A stretch of 64,000 bases of DNA from Sedimentisphaerales bacterium. Lineage in GTDB: Bacteria; Planctomycetota; Phycisphaerae; Sedimentisphaerales; Anaerobacaceae. The notes below the pieces were generated by a model that ran no database searches, was not told the DNA's origin, and worked only from the letters and a program-made list of their open reading frames with translations. Position 1 is the stretch's first letter; each line of letters begins with the position of its first letter. Made by a program: the position numbers and the translations under genes. The stretch covers positions 114,964 through 178,963 of the forward strand of contig JAFGLV010000037.1 in NCBI GenBank assembly GCA_016927855.1. Direction: 5' to 3'. Below, piece by piece: positions 27,347-35,172 of this stretch.

Positions 27347-28096
27347 TCAGCCGAGCTTGCTCATGACCTCTTCGGGGATGTCGAAGTTCGCGTAGGCATT
27401 CTGGACGTCGTCGTGGTCCTCGAAGGCTTCCATCAGCGAGATGATCCGCCTGGCCACGTGATCGTCGCTGATCTCGACGGTCGTCTGAGGCACCATCGAA
27501 ATCTCCGCGACCTCCGTCGGGACCTCTCGTTGCTCCAGCGCCTTTTTCAACTCCTCATAGGCATCGGGATCGCAGGTGATTTCGTAGACCTCTCCGGTGT
27601 TCTGCATGTCCTCGGCGCCGGCGCCCAGCGCCAGCTCCATCAGGTCGTCCTCGTTGATCTTGGAGGCAGCCACGGTGATCAGACCCTTCTTGTTGAACAT
27701 CCAACCGACGCAGCCGGTCGTGCCGAGCGATCCGCCGTGCTTCTCGAAGATCCGCTTGATCTCCGGACCGGTGCGATTGCGGTTGTCCGTCAGCGCTTCG
27801 ACCATGACCGCCACGCCGCTGGGCCCATAGCCCTCGTACAGGACCTCTTCGTATGACACCCCACCCAGGTCGCCGGTACCCTTCTTGATGGCCTTCTCGA
27901 TGGTGTCTTTGGGCATGTTGGCCGCCTTGGCCTTGTCGATGGCGTAACGCAGGGACAGGTTCGACGCCGGGTCCCCGCCGCCGTTTCGTGCCGCAACAAT
28001 GACCATGCGCGCCAGCTTGCTCCACAGCTTGCCGCGCTTGGCGTCAACCGCCGCCTTCTTGTGCTTGATGCCCGCCCAATGCGAATGACCCGACAT
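27347..28096 (-). CDS. yebC: YebC/PmpR-family protein (TACO1-like)
   Basis: 249 residues; GAGGAG lies 5 bp before the ATG. Family signatures: MSGHSHWAGIKHKKAAVDAK, RGKLWSKLARMVIVAARNGG, IDKAKAANMPKDTIEKAIKK, EGYGPSGVAVMVEALTDNRN, GCVGWMFNKKG and FDIPEEV. YebC proteins were annotated as transcriptional regulators, but several bind the ribosome and relieve stalling at proline-rich motifs; which role dominates here is unknown. It converges with the ligase gene, 10 bp apart. Its upstream region is the 850-bp gap it shares with rny. Confidence 0.96.
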   Translation of the reverse strand: MSGHSHWAGIKHKKAAVDAKRGKLWSKLARMVIVAARNGGGDPASNLSLRYAIDKAKAANMPKDTIEKAIKKGTGDLGGVSYEEVLYEGYGPSGVAVMVEALTDNRNRTGPEIKRIFEKHGGSLGTTGCVGWMFNKKGLITVAASKINEDDLMELALGAGAEDMQNTGEVYEITCDPDAYEELKKALEQREVPTEVAEISMVPQTTVEISDDHVARRIISLMEAFEDHDDVQNAYANFDIPEEVMSKLG

Positions 28097-28422
28097 ACGC
28101 TCTCCTCGAATCGCCAGGGAGTGAATTCTTTGTCAACCGAAGTATGCAATTACAAACCATGAATTATAACCCAATTCCGCCCCGTCAATAGCCCTTTTTC
28201 AACAAAACTTCGAGTCCGCAGGCCGTACCGTGTAGCGGCCGGATCCGGCACGCCGTACCCGTTTTATTACCACGCGCCGGGCGGCATTTCCGAGCGAGCG
28301 CATCGCCGGCTGGATGTGGACCGAGCGCCCTTGCGACGTCCCATAACCCCGCCGACCAGCGGGACAACCGACCGACAGACGCGACCAACGGTATCGATGG
28401 CACCGATTCTGCCGTTTTTTTC

Positions 28423-28451
28423 TTGACGGTGGTTTAGCACCTCTCTAACAT
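28423..28451 (+). promoter_or_regulatory. rny: Sigma-70-type promoter upstream of rny
   Basis: TTGACG (28423-28428), 17-bp spacer, TAACAT (28446-28451), directly after a T-rich run. Predicted transcription start about 28458, giving a leader of about 495 nt before the rny ATG at 28953. Confidence 0.6.
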
Positions 28452-28875
28452 GGGCGATTGAATAGGCAACTGTGGACGAACATGGTTGCGCAACGCCTCG
28501 TATCGACGGGTGTATTAGACATCCGAAATCACGGGGCGGACAGGGTCAGACGAGCCGATTGACGGCGCGTCTGCCACGGTGGTTAAGTTGCAGAGACACC
28601 TCTATGCGGTTGGGGTTGAGTTCAGACTAACAGGGTTCTGAACGTTTGCCTGGCCCGTAGAAGTGAATTACCAGTGAAGCGGAGTCGACTCGCGTCAATA
28701 GATCGCTTTCGAGCGAAGGAGTGGAGATTTGACGATAGAATCAGCCAGCATCGGGGTGCGGCCCAACCGGCGGACCCCGCGAATGCCGGATCGGGGAACC
28801 CTGGCGGTTTCACCGGGTTGATTCTGCACTCCCAGACGGGTCCCGCTCTCGCGTTTCACGGCCATTTCTTTGGAG

Positions 28876-28952
28876 CTTTCCTACCGACCCGCGCTCGCTT
28901 TGTCCACAGTGAAGGTTCTTTCTCAACACTGTGGTGACGAAAGGTAGGAAAG
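28876..28952 (+). promoter_or_regulatory. rny: Leader hairpin masking the rny ribosome-binding site
   Basis: CTTTCCTACC (28876-28885) pairs perfectly over 10 bp with GGTAGGAAAG (28943-28952), which holds the AGGAAAG ribosome-binding site and abuts the ATG. An inner perfect 8-bp stem, CCACAGTG (28904-28911) with CACTGTGG (28927-28934), closes a 15-nt loop. Translation of rny would need this structure opened or cleaved. Confidence 0.65.
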
Positions 28953-30533
28953 ATGAACGCAGTATTGCTGGAATTCCCCTTTACGGCCGGCATCGCCAGC
29001 CTCATCGCCTTCGTCCTGGGTATTTGTCTGACCGTTGTCATTTACCAGATGATCGCCAAGACGCGCGCGAAGACGATTGCCGAAGACCTCCAGAGGCAGC
29101 TCGACGGAGCCAAGAAGGAAGCAGAAAACATCATCAAGTCCGCCCAGATCGAAGCGGCGGCAGAAGCTATCAAGAAAAGAGAGGAGTTTACTGACGAAGC
29201 CAACAAGGTCCGCGCCGAGCTGCGTGAGGCCGAAAACCGGCTCTCCAAGCGTGAGGATACACTGGACCGCCAGACCGAGTTGCTGCAACAACAGGAGCAG
29301 GACCTCAAAAAGCAGGAGCAAGAGGTAGAACGGCGCGTTCGCAACACCGAATTGAAGGACAAGCAACTGACCGTACTGATCGCCCAGCAGAAGAACCAAC
29401 TGCTCAAGATTACCGCCATGGACATCGAGGAAGCCCGCCAGCTCCTGCTCAAGCGGCTCGAAGACGAATGCGAGCACGAAATGTCGGGGCTCATCCAGCG
29501 TAAGGTCGAGGAAGCGCAGGAAATCGCGGACGGCAAGAGCCGCGAGATCCTCAGCACCGCGATTCAGCGGTACGCCGCCGAGCAAACCTGCGAGGTAACC
29601 GTCTCGACCGTCGAGATCCCCAACGATGACATGAAGGGGAGGATTATCGGCCGGGAAGGCCGCAACATTCGTGCCTTCGAGAAGGCCACCGGGGTCGATG
29701 TCATCGTGGATGACACACCCGGCATGGTCGTCGTCAGCGGTTTCAGCCCGGTACGCCGCGAAGTCGCCAGATTGTCGATGGAAAGACTGATCCAGGATGG
29801 CCGCATTCACCCCTCGCGCATCGAGGAATTGGTGGCCCAGACCCGCAACGATGTCAATCAGAAAGTGCTCCAGCTCGGCAAGGACGCTGCGGTCGAAACC
29901 AACGTTCGTGGCCTGCCCGCCAAGGTCATCAGTCTCCTCGGCGCCCTCAACTACCGAACCAGCTACGGCCAGAACGTGCTGCGCCACAGTGTTGAAGTCG
30001 CGTTCCTGAGCCAGGTAATGGCCGACGAACTCGGCCTCGACGGGTCCATCGCCCGACGGGCCGGCTTGCTGCATGACATCGGCAAAGCTATCGATCACGA
30101 CGTGGAAGGTAACCACCCCACGATCGGCGCCAACTACCTGAAGCGCTTCAGCGAAACGCCGATTGTGCTCAACGCCGTGGCCGGCCATCACGGAGACATC
30201 CCGCCCGACAATCCGTACACACCTCTGATTGCGGCCGCCGACGCCATCAGTGCCTCGCGTCCTGGAGCGCGCCGCGAAACGTTGGAACGGTATATCAAGC
30301 GGCTGGAGAAGCTGGAGGAGATTGCCACCAGCTTCAAGGGCGTGGAGAGTGCCTATGCGATTCAGGCCGGGCGCGAAATCCGCGTCATCGTCAACGCCAA
30401 TGAGGTGGACGACGAAGCCGCGATGAAGGTCGCGCGCGACATCGCCAAGAAGGTCGAAGACGAGATGACCTACCCCGGTGAAATCCAGGTCACCCTGCTG
30501 CGGGAGGTCCGCTGCGTCGAGTACGCGAAATAA
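28953..30533 (+). CDS. rny: Ribonuclease Y
   Basis: 526 residues, the usual length. A membrane-anchored endoribonuclease that starts mRNA decay. Layout: N-terminal transmembrane helix ([19 protein letters not shown]), a long coiled coil (about residues 40-190, rich in K, E and Q), KH domain with [20 protein letters not shown] (about 229), and HD domain with [17 protein letters not shown] and [16 protein letters not shown] (about 371), then [11 protein letters not shown] and [15 protein letters not shown]. The ribosome-binding site is inside a hairpin. The ymdB homologue follows, as in Bacillus, separated here by a nonamer inverted-repeat element. Confidence 0.97.
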   Translation: MNAVLLEFPFTAGIASLIAFVLGICLTVVIYQMIAKTRAKTIAEDLQRQLDGAKKEAENIIKSAQIEAAAEAIKKREEFTDEANKVRAELREAENRLSKREDTLDRQTELLQQQEQDLKKQEQEVERRVRNTELKDKQLTVLIAQQKNQLLKITAMDIEEARQLLLKRLEDECEHEMSGLIQRKVEEAQEIADGKSREILSTAIQRYAAEQTCEVTVSTVEIPNDDMKGRIIGREGRNIRAFEKATGVDVIVDDTPGMVVVSGFSPVRREVARLSMERLIQDGRIHPSRIEELVAQTRNDVNQKVLQLGKDAAVETNVRGLPAKVISLLGALNYRTSYGQNVLRHSVEVAFLSQVMADELGLDGSIARRAGLLHDIGKAIDHDVEGNHPTIGANYLKRFSETPIVLNAVAGHHGDIPPDNPYTPLIAAADAISASRPGARRETLERYIKRLEKLEEIATSFKGVESAYAIQAGREIRVIVNANEVDDEAAMKVARDIAKKVEDEMTYPGEIQVTLLREVRCVEYAK

Positions 30534-30565
30534 GCCAAAGGACCTCAGCGGAGGATTCGAACAGA

Positions 30566-30648
30566 CCTTGAGTCCTCTCGGTCCTTTAGGTCCCTTACGG
30601 AAGAGAAGGACCCAAAGGACCAAAAGGACGTAAAGGACCGAATCAAGG
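30566..30648. repeat. Inverted nonamer-repeat element N1 (rny-ymdB spacer)
   Basis: Imperfect inverted repeat bounded by CCTTGA (30566-30571) and TCAAGG (30643-30648). The right arm holds four 9-bp units of AAAGGACCN type (30604-30639); the left arm holds the inverted equivalent (GGTCCTTTA, GGTCCCTTA). The right end lies 7 bp before the ymdB ATG, and its AAGG may serve as that gene's ribosome-binding site. Confidence 0.8.
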
Positions 30649-30655
30649 CTATACG

Positions 30656-31504
30656 ATGAAGGTCAACATACTGTGCATAGGTGATGTTGTCGGACGACCT
30701 GGCCGGCGTATCCTCGCGGACAAGCTCAAGTCTGTCGTTGAAGAGCGATCCATCGACTGTGTGATCGCCAACTCGGAGAACGCAGCCGGTGGCTCGGGCC
30801 TCACGCCTCAGATCTACGATAAGCTTCTACGGTACGGCGTGAACCTCATCACCCTGGGCGACCACGCCTTCCGCAAGCGCGATATCATCGAAACACTGGA
30901 GCGAACAGACAACATCGCGCGTCCGGCCAACTTCTCCGAACACGCCGCCGGACGCGGCACAGGCCTGTACAAGACTACCAAGGGCCCAGTCGTCGGGGTT
31001 CTCGTGCTGATCGGCAGGCTCTTCATGAAGCCGGCCGACTGCCCCTACACTGCTGCCGACAAGTGGATCCCGCGCCTCCAACAGGAAGCCGACATCATCG
31101 TCGTAGACTTCCACGCCGAAGCGACCAGCGAAAAGATCGCGATGGGCTACCACCTGGACGGCCGGGCAAGCTGCTGCTTCGGCACGCATACGCACGTCGT
31201 CACCGCCGATGAATGCATCCTGCCCAACGGCACCGCCTATATCACTGACGTCGGCATGACCGGCGCGCATGATTCCGTGCTCGGTCGCAAGAGCCAGAGC
31301 GTCCTGAAATCGTTTCGCACGCAGATGCCGGTGCCGTTCGAGATCGCCACCGGTGACGTCCGCATGAACGGCGTCGTGGTCACCATCGACAGCAATACCC
31401 GCCGCGCCGAGCGCATCGAACGCTTGCGCGTCAACACGGACGTCGAGGAGACCGTGCGCTACGACAGCGACGACGGTCGGGCCGAATACTACAACAACTT
31501 CTGA
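30656..31504 (+). CDS. ymdB: YmdB-family metallophosphoesterase
   Basis: 282 residues. Family motifs: ILCIGDVVGRPGRRIL, CVIANSENAAGGSGLTPQIY, LITLGDHAFRKRDI, VVDFHAEATSEKIAMGYHLD, GTHTHVVTADECILPNGTAY and TDVGMTGAHDSVLGR, supplying the di-metal Asp, Asn and His ligands. Bacillus YmdB is a phosphodiesterase acting on 2',3'-cAMP and affecting biofilm and motility choice. Pairing with rny is conserved across phyla and suggests a link to RNA turnover products. Confidence 0.93.
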   Translation: MKVNILCIGDVVGRPGRRILADKLKSVVEERSIDCVIANSENAAGGSGLTPQIYDKLLRYGVNLITLGDHAFRKRDIIETLERTDNIARPANFSEHAAGRGTGLYKTTKGPVVGVLVLIGRLFMKPADCPYTAADKWIPRLQQEADIIVVDFHAEATSEKIAMGYHLDGRASCCFGTHTHVVTADECILPNGTAYITDVGMTGAHDSVLGRKSQSVLKSFRTQMPVPFEIATGDVRMNGVVVTIDSNTRRAERIERLRVNTDVEETVRYDSDDGRAEYYNNF

Positions 31505-31509
31505 CCCCG

Positions 31510-32073
31510 TCAGCTCTGGGCCGGGCGGGAAGATATGCGAGCCAGGTCGGCCTGCGTCAGGCGCCGGAAGGAGAAACGATAGCCCTCGTAAATCGCGATC
31601 CCGTAGAAGAGCAAGTCCATCGGGTGGAACGTGACCCTGAACAGCTCGGGAATCGCGCTGAGGTTCGCATGAGTCAGCACGAAGAAGAACGAAAGCTCTT
31701 CCTGCTGGGCGAGGATCGCATAGATGCTCAACAGATTGCCCAGCAAGCAGCCGAATAGCGAAAGCGCAGCGCCGGCGTAGCCGAAAGGCTTGTCGATGCC
31801 CTTGCCGAGCAGGCGGATGGCACCGCCGACCAGAAAACCGACACCGACCGCCATCCAACCGATCTGCACGCCGGTAGCGACGGTCACGGCTGCCCAAACC
31901 GCTGCTCCGACCACCGCAGCCACGGCGCCGCCGACAATCCCCATCGTCAGGTTCTGTCCGGCCCGAATTTCACGGATAAGCTCCTGGACCTTGGCTTGGT
32001 CGACCGTCGCTTGCCCGGCTTGGGTGGCAGCGACCGTCTCACCCGTTCCCGGCACCTGTTCTCGCGCTTCCAT
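31510..32073 (-). CDS. Multi-helix membrane protein of unknown function
   Basis: 187 residues; the ATG at 32073 lacks a strong ribosome-binding site. A polar N-terminus (MEAREQVPGTGETVA) precedes four hydrophobic stretches: GIVGGAVAAVVGAAVWAAVT, IGWMAVGVGFLVGGAIRLLG, YAGAALSLFGCLLGNLLSIY and a weaker one near FYGIAIYEGYRF. No family recognised. It stands alone between ymdB and the pnt operon, convergent with ymdB and divergent from pntAA. Confidence 0.7.
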   Translation of the reverse strand: MEAREQVPGTGETVAATQAGQATVDQAKVQELIREIRAGQNLTMGIVGGAVAAVVGAAVWAAVTVATGVQIGWMAVGVGFLVGGAIRLLGKGIDKPFGYAGAALSLFGCLLGNLLSIYAILAQQEELSFFFVLTHANLSAIPELFRVTFHPMDLLFYGIAIYEGYRFSFRRLTQADLARISSRPAQS

Positions 32074-32273
32074 TGGCTACTCTCCACTGTCAGTCTCATC
32101 GTCCGGCTTCCATTGCACGCAGCAATCCTACCCATATTATCGACAGTCTTGCCGGGCGACGCAAGCCGATTCGGCGAAAACCCAGGGCTTGTATGTCACT
32201 ATCGGTGAACTTTAGAATGCCGTGGCGCGTAAGCAGGTGGATTACGGTCCGTGCTCGCAGATCAGGAGTCGGT

Positions 32274-33404
32274 ATGAACCTATTCGTCGCCCGAGAGAGC
32301 GATCCGCAGGAAACACGCGTGGCGTTGCTCGCAACCGACGCCGCGAAGCTGGTCGCGCTGGGAGCGGAGGTCCAGATCGAAGCGGGACTCGGCCAGTCCA
32401 TCGAGGTCCCGGATGACGCCTACGAGAAGGCGGGCGCCAAGGTCTCCGCTGACCGCGCCGCATCGCTGGCGGCTGAGATGGTGCTACGGATCGGCGTCCC
32501 CAGCGAGGAAGACATCGCGTCCCTCAGTCCCCAAGCCGTCCACGTTAGTCTGCTGGACCCATTCAACCACACGGATGTCGTCAGGGGTTTGGCCCAGGCG
32601 AAAGTCAGTGCGATCAGTCTCGACCTGATGCCACGCACGACCATCGCCCAGAAGATGGATGTGCTCAGTTCGCAGGCCAACCTGGCCGGCTACGTGGCGG
32701 TCGTCCTCGCCGCCGAACGTCACAAGAAGATCCTGCCGATGATGATGACACCGGCCGGGACGATTCCGCCCGCTCGCATCTTCGTCATCGGCGCCGGCGT
32801 CGCGGGTCTCCAGGCTATCGCCACCGCCAAACGTCTCGGCGCGCGCGTCGATGCCTTCGACGTTCGTCCTGACGCCCAGGAGCAGATTCGCTCCCTCGGC
32901 GCCAGGCCGCTGATCGTGGACCTGGGAGAAACCGGACAGACCAAGGAAGGCTACGCCAAGAAGCTCACCGACGAGCAACTGGCCCGGCAGCGCGAAGCGA
33001 TGGCCCGCCAGTGTGCGCAGTCGGACATCGTTATTACCACCGCGAGAGTCTTCGGCAAGAAGGCTCCGCTGATCCTCACCAACGCGATTCTCGACGGCAT
33101 GAGTCCAGGCAGTATCGTCGTGGACCTCGCGGTCGAGACGGGAGGAAACGTGGAGGCCTCCAAGCTGGGCAAAGAGGTCCGCAGAAAGGGCGTGCTGATC
33201 GTCGGTCTGCCTGAATTGCAGCGGCGCGTCCCGGTGCCGGCCAGCCAGATGTTTTCGAGCAATCTGTTCAACTTCGTCGAGCATTTCTGGGACAAAGAAG
33301 GCAAACACTTCGTGCTCGACCGGGACGACCCGATCATGCAAGGATGCCTGGTCACCCATGCCGGCGAGATTGTCCACCCGGTCGTGAAAGAGGCTCTGGC
33401 CTGA
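32274..33404 (+). CDS. pntAA: NAD(P) transhydrogenase subunit alpha, NAD-binding part
   Basis: 376 residues; AGGAG 5 bp before the ATG at 32274. Soluble domain I of proton-translocating transhydrogenase, which binds NAD(H) and reduces NADP+ using the proton gradient. Motifs: RESDPQETRVALLATDAAKL, NLAGYVAVVLAAERHKKILP, MMMTPAGTIPPARIFVIGAG with the Rossmann glycines, DAFDVRPDAQEQIRSLGA, and VVDLAVETGGNVE. Split alpha subunit (pntAA plus pntAB), followed by pntB. Confidence 0.95.
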   Translation: MNLFVARESDPQETRVALLATDAAKLVALGAEVQIEAGLGQSIEVPDDAYEKAGAKVSADRAASLAAEMVLRIGVPSEEDIASLSPQAVHVSLLDPFNHTDVVRGLAQAKVSAISLDLMPRTTIAQKMDVLSSQANLAGYVAVVLAAERHKKILPMMMTPAGTIPPARIFVIGAGVAGLQAIATAKRLGARVDAFDVRPDAQEQIRSLGARPLIVDLGETGQTKEGYAKKLTDEQLARQREAMARQCAQSDIVITTARVFGKKAPLILTNAILDGMSPGSIVVDLAVETGGNVEASKLGKEVRRKGVLIVGLPELQRRVPVPASQMFSSNLFNFVEHFWDKEGKHFVLDRDDPIMQGCLVTHAGEIVHPVVKEALA

Positions 33405-33415
33405 AGGAATCGCCT

Positions 33416-33727
33416 ATGTTGGATGCAACGACACTGCCTTTGTTGTTCTTCGTCTTTGTGCTCGCCATGTTCCTGGGCGTTGAGCTGATCAAGAAGGTCC
33501 CCTCGCAGTTGCACACGCCACTGATGTCGGGCTCGAACGCGATCTCGGGAATTACGATCGTCGGAGCGCTGATCGCCTCAGGTCATCAGGGAAGTGACGT
33601 CGTCGCGACAGCGCTGGCGGTCCTGGCGATTGCCTTCGCGACCATCAACGTCGTCGGCGGTTATCTCGTCACCGACCGCATGCTCGGGATGTTCAAGAGC
33701 AAAGGCAAGGAGGACAGCCGGCCATGA
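33416..33727 (+). CDS. pntAB: NAD(P) transhydrogenase subunit alpha, membrane part
   Basis: 103 residues; AAGGAA precedes the ATG. Small membrane domain with three helices, including LFFVFVLAMFLGVELIKKVP, then LHTPLMSGSNAISGITIVGA (the conserved TPLMSGSNAISG) and a third helix ending GGYLVTDRMLGMF. It builds the proton channel together with the N-terminal half of PntB. Its stop overlaps the pntB start by ATGA. Confidence 0.95.
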   Translation: MLDATTLPLLFFVFVLAMFLGVELIKKVPSQLHTPLMSGSNAISGITIVGALIASGHQGSDVVATALAVLAIAFATINVVGGYLVTDRMLGMFKSKGKEDSRP

Positions 33728-35172
33728 ACGCAGACCTGATCAGAGGGCTCTGCTACATCGTCGCGTCGGTGTTCTTCATCTTCGGGCTCAAGATGCTCAG
33801 CTCGCAGAGGACCGCGCGGCGCGGCAACCTCCTGTCAGCGCTGGGCATGCTCCTCGCGGTCGTTACCACCCTGACCGCGATGGAGCAGTTCCGCTGGGCA
33901 TGGGTGATTGTCGGCGCCGTTTTAGGCGGCGCGATCGGCGCCTCGGCGGCACGGCTGGTGAAGATGACGTCCATGCCGGAGATGGTGGGCCTGTTCAACG
34001 GTTTCGGCGGTCTGGCCAGTCTGCTGGTCGGCTGGTCCGAATTCCATTGGCAATGGGGCGAGACAGCGGCGCTGGGGCTCTTCACCACCGTCGCGATCCT
34101 CCTGACCGTCCTGATCGGAGGCGTGACATTCTCCGGGAGCGTCGTCGCCTATGGGAAGCTCTCGGCGCGCCTCACCGGCAAGCCGATCCTGTTCAAGGGC
34201 CAGAACGTCATCAATGCGGCCATCCTCGTCGCCATCGTCGTCCTGGGCATTCTGTTCGTAGGGGCGCAACATTCCGCGCCTTCAGGATCCCCTGCGTCGC
34301 AGACGCAAGATGTTGCGTCTCTACCGGCGCGCGCCGGCGGATACCTCCCACTGATGGGCATAGTCGTGTTGGCGCTGGCGCTGGGCGTGCTCTCAACCAT
34401 TCCCATCGGTGGCGCCGATATGCCGGTGGTGATCTGTCTGCTCAATAGTTACTCCGGACTGGCGGCCTGCGCCGCCGGCTTCGTGATCGGCAACAACGTC
34501 CTGATCGTATCGGGCTCGTTCGTCGGCGCTTCCGGGATCATCCTGACGCGCATCATGTGCAAAGCCATGAACCGCTCGCTGGCCAACGTGCTGTTCAGCG
34601 GCTTCGGCTCGGCCACCTCCGCGCAAACGGCGGGCTATCAAGGCGAAGCCAAGCCGATCAGCCCCGAAGACACCTATCTCATTCTGGAAGCGGCGCGAAA
34701 CGTGGTCTTCGTGCCGGGCTACGGGATGGCCGCCGCCCAGGCGCAGCACGTCGTTCGCGAGTTAGGCGAACTGCTGCAAAAGAACGGTGCCGAGGTGCGC
34801 TACTGTATCCACCCGGTGGCCGGTCGCATGCCGGGACACATGAACGTGCTGCTGGCCGAGGCCAACGTTCCTTACGAGCAACTTGTCGAACCCCAGGACG
34901 TCAATCCAAACATCGAGCTGGTCGACGTCGTGATCGTCATCGGCGCCAACGACGTCGTCAACCCGGCGGCGCGCGACGATCAGAACAGCCCGCTCTGGGG
35001 CATGCCGATCATCGAAGTGGATCGCGCTCGCACGTGCATCGTCCTGAAACGGTCGCTGAATCCCGGTTTTGCCGGCGTGGACAACCCTCTGTTCTTCTGC
35101 CCCAACACGCGCATGCTTTTCGGCGACGCCAAGGCCTCCGTCACCGCGGTGGTGGCCGAGTTCAAGCAGTAG
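33724..35172 (+). CDS. pntB: NAD(P) transhydrogenase subunit beta with repeat-derived loop
   Basis: 482 residues. N-terminal membrane domain, then the NADP(H)-binding domain III (LILEAARNVVFVPGYGMAAA, CIHPVAGRMPGHMNVLLAEA, VIGANDVVNPAARDDQNSPL, LFGDAKASVTAV). Other hallmarks: GSVVAYGKLSARLTGKP, PIGGADMPVVICLLNSYSG and IMCKAMNRS. Residues about 179-201, between ILVAIVVLGILF and LMGIVVLALALG, are translated from a GTAG...CTAC hairpin repeat (34258-34324). From memory, E. coli PntB has only a short loop there, so the repeat adds about 22 residues between membrane segments without disturbing the frame. The 3' end overlaps rnr by 11 bp on opposite strands. Confidence 0.95.
   Translation: MNADLIRGLCYIVASVFFIFGLKMLSSQRTARRGNLLSALGMLLAVVTTLTAMEQFRWAWVIVGAVLGGAIGASAARLVKMTSMPEMVGLFNGFGGLASLLVGWSEFHWQWGETAALGLFTTVAILLTVLIGGVTFSGSVVAYGKLSARLTGKPILFKGQNVINAAILVAIVVLGILFVGAQHSAPSGSPASQTQDVASLPARAGGYLPLMGIVVLALALGVLSTIPIGGADMPVVICLLNSYSGLAACAAGFVIGNNVLIVSGSFVGASGIILTRIMCKAMNRSLANVLFSGFGSATSAQTAGYQGEAKPISPEDTYLILEAARNVVFVPGYGMAAAQAQHVVRELGELLQKNGAEVRYCIHPVAGRMPGHMNVLLAEANVPYEQLVEPQDVNPNIELVDVVIVIGANDVVNPAARDDQNSPLWGMPIIEVDRARTCIVLKRSLNPGFAGVDNPLFFCPNTRMLFGDAKASVTAVVAEFKQ
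34258..34324. repeat. pntB: GTAG/CTAC hairpin element C inside pntB
   Basis: 67 bp: GTAG, a degenerate palindrome (34262-34280, GGGCGC...GCGCC), a middle 20 bp with CAGG/CCTG arms, then the 20-bp palindrome AGACGCAAGATGTTGCGTCT (34301-34320) and CTAC. The last module is a near-copy of one in element D (48562-48581). Read through in frame as part of PntB. Confidence 0.78.

Larger units (their letters stand above)
28097..28952. other. Long yebC-rny intergenic region / rny leader
   Basis: About 855 bp without a credible gene, large for this compact window. It contains a promoter at 28423-28451 directed at rny, several small inverted repeats (for example GTTCAGA/TCTGAAC at about 28627-28650), and a long hairpin ending at the rny start codon (28876-28952). 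I matched no tmRNA, SRP, RNase P or 6S RNA pattern. Short open frames at 28185-28403 and 28674-28937 lack domains and ribosome-binding sites. Confidence 0.55.

Noticed and set aside
28185..28403. 72-residue minus-strand open frame behind yebC
   Set aside because: Arginine/alanine-rich random-like sequence without start signals.
28923..30623. 566-codon open frame antisense to rny
   Set aside because: Composition mirrors the coiled-coil and HD codons of rny; the real gene is unmistakable on the plus strand.
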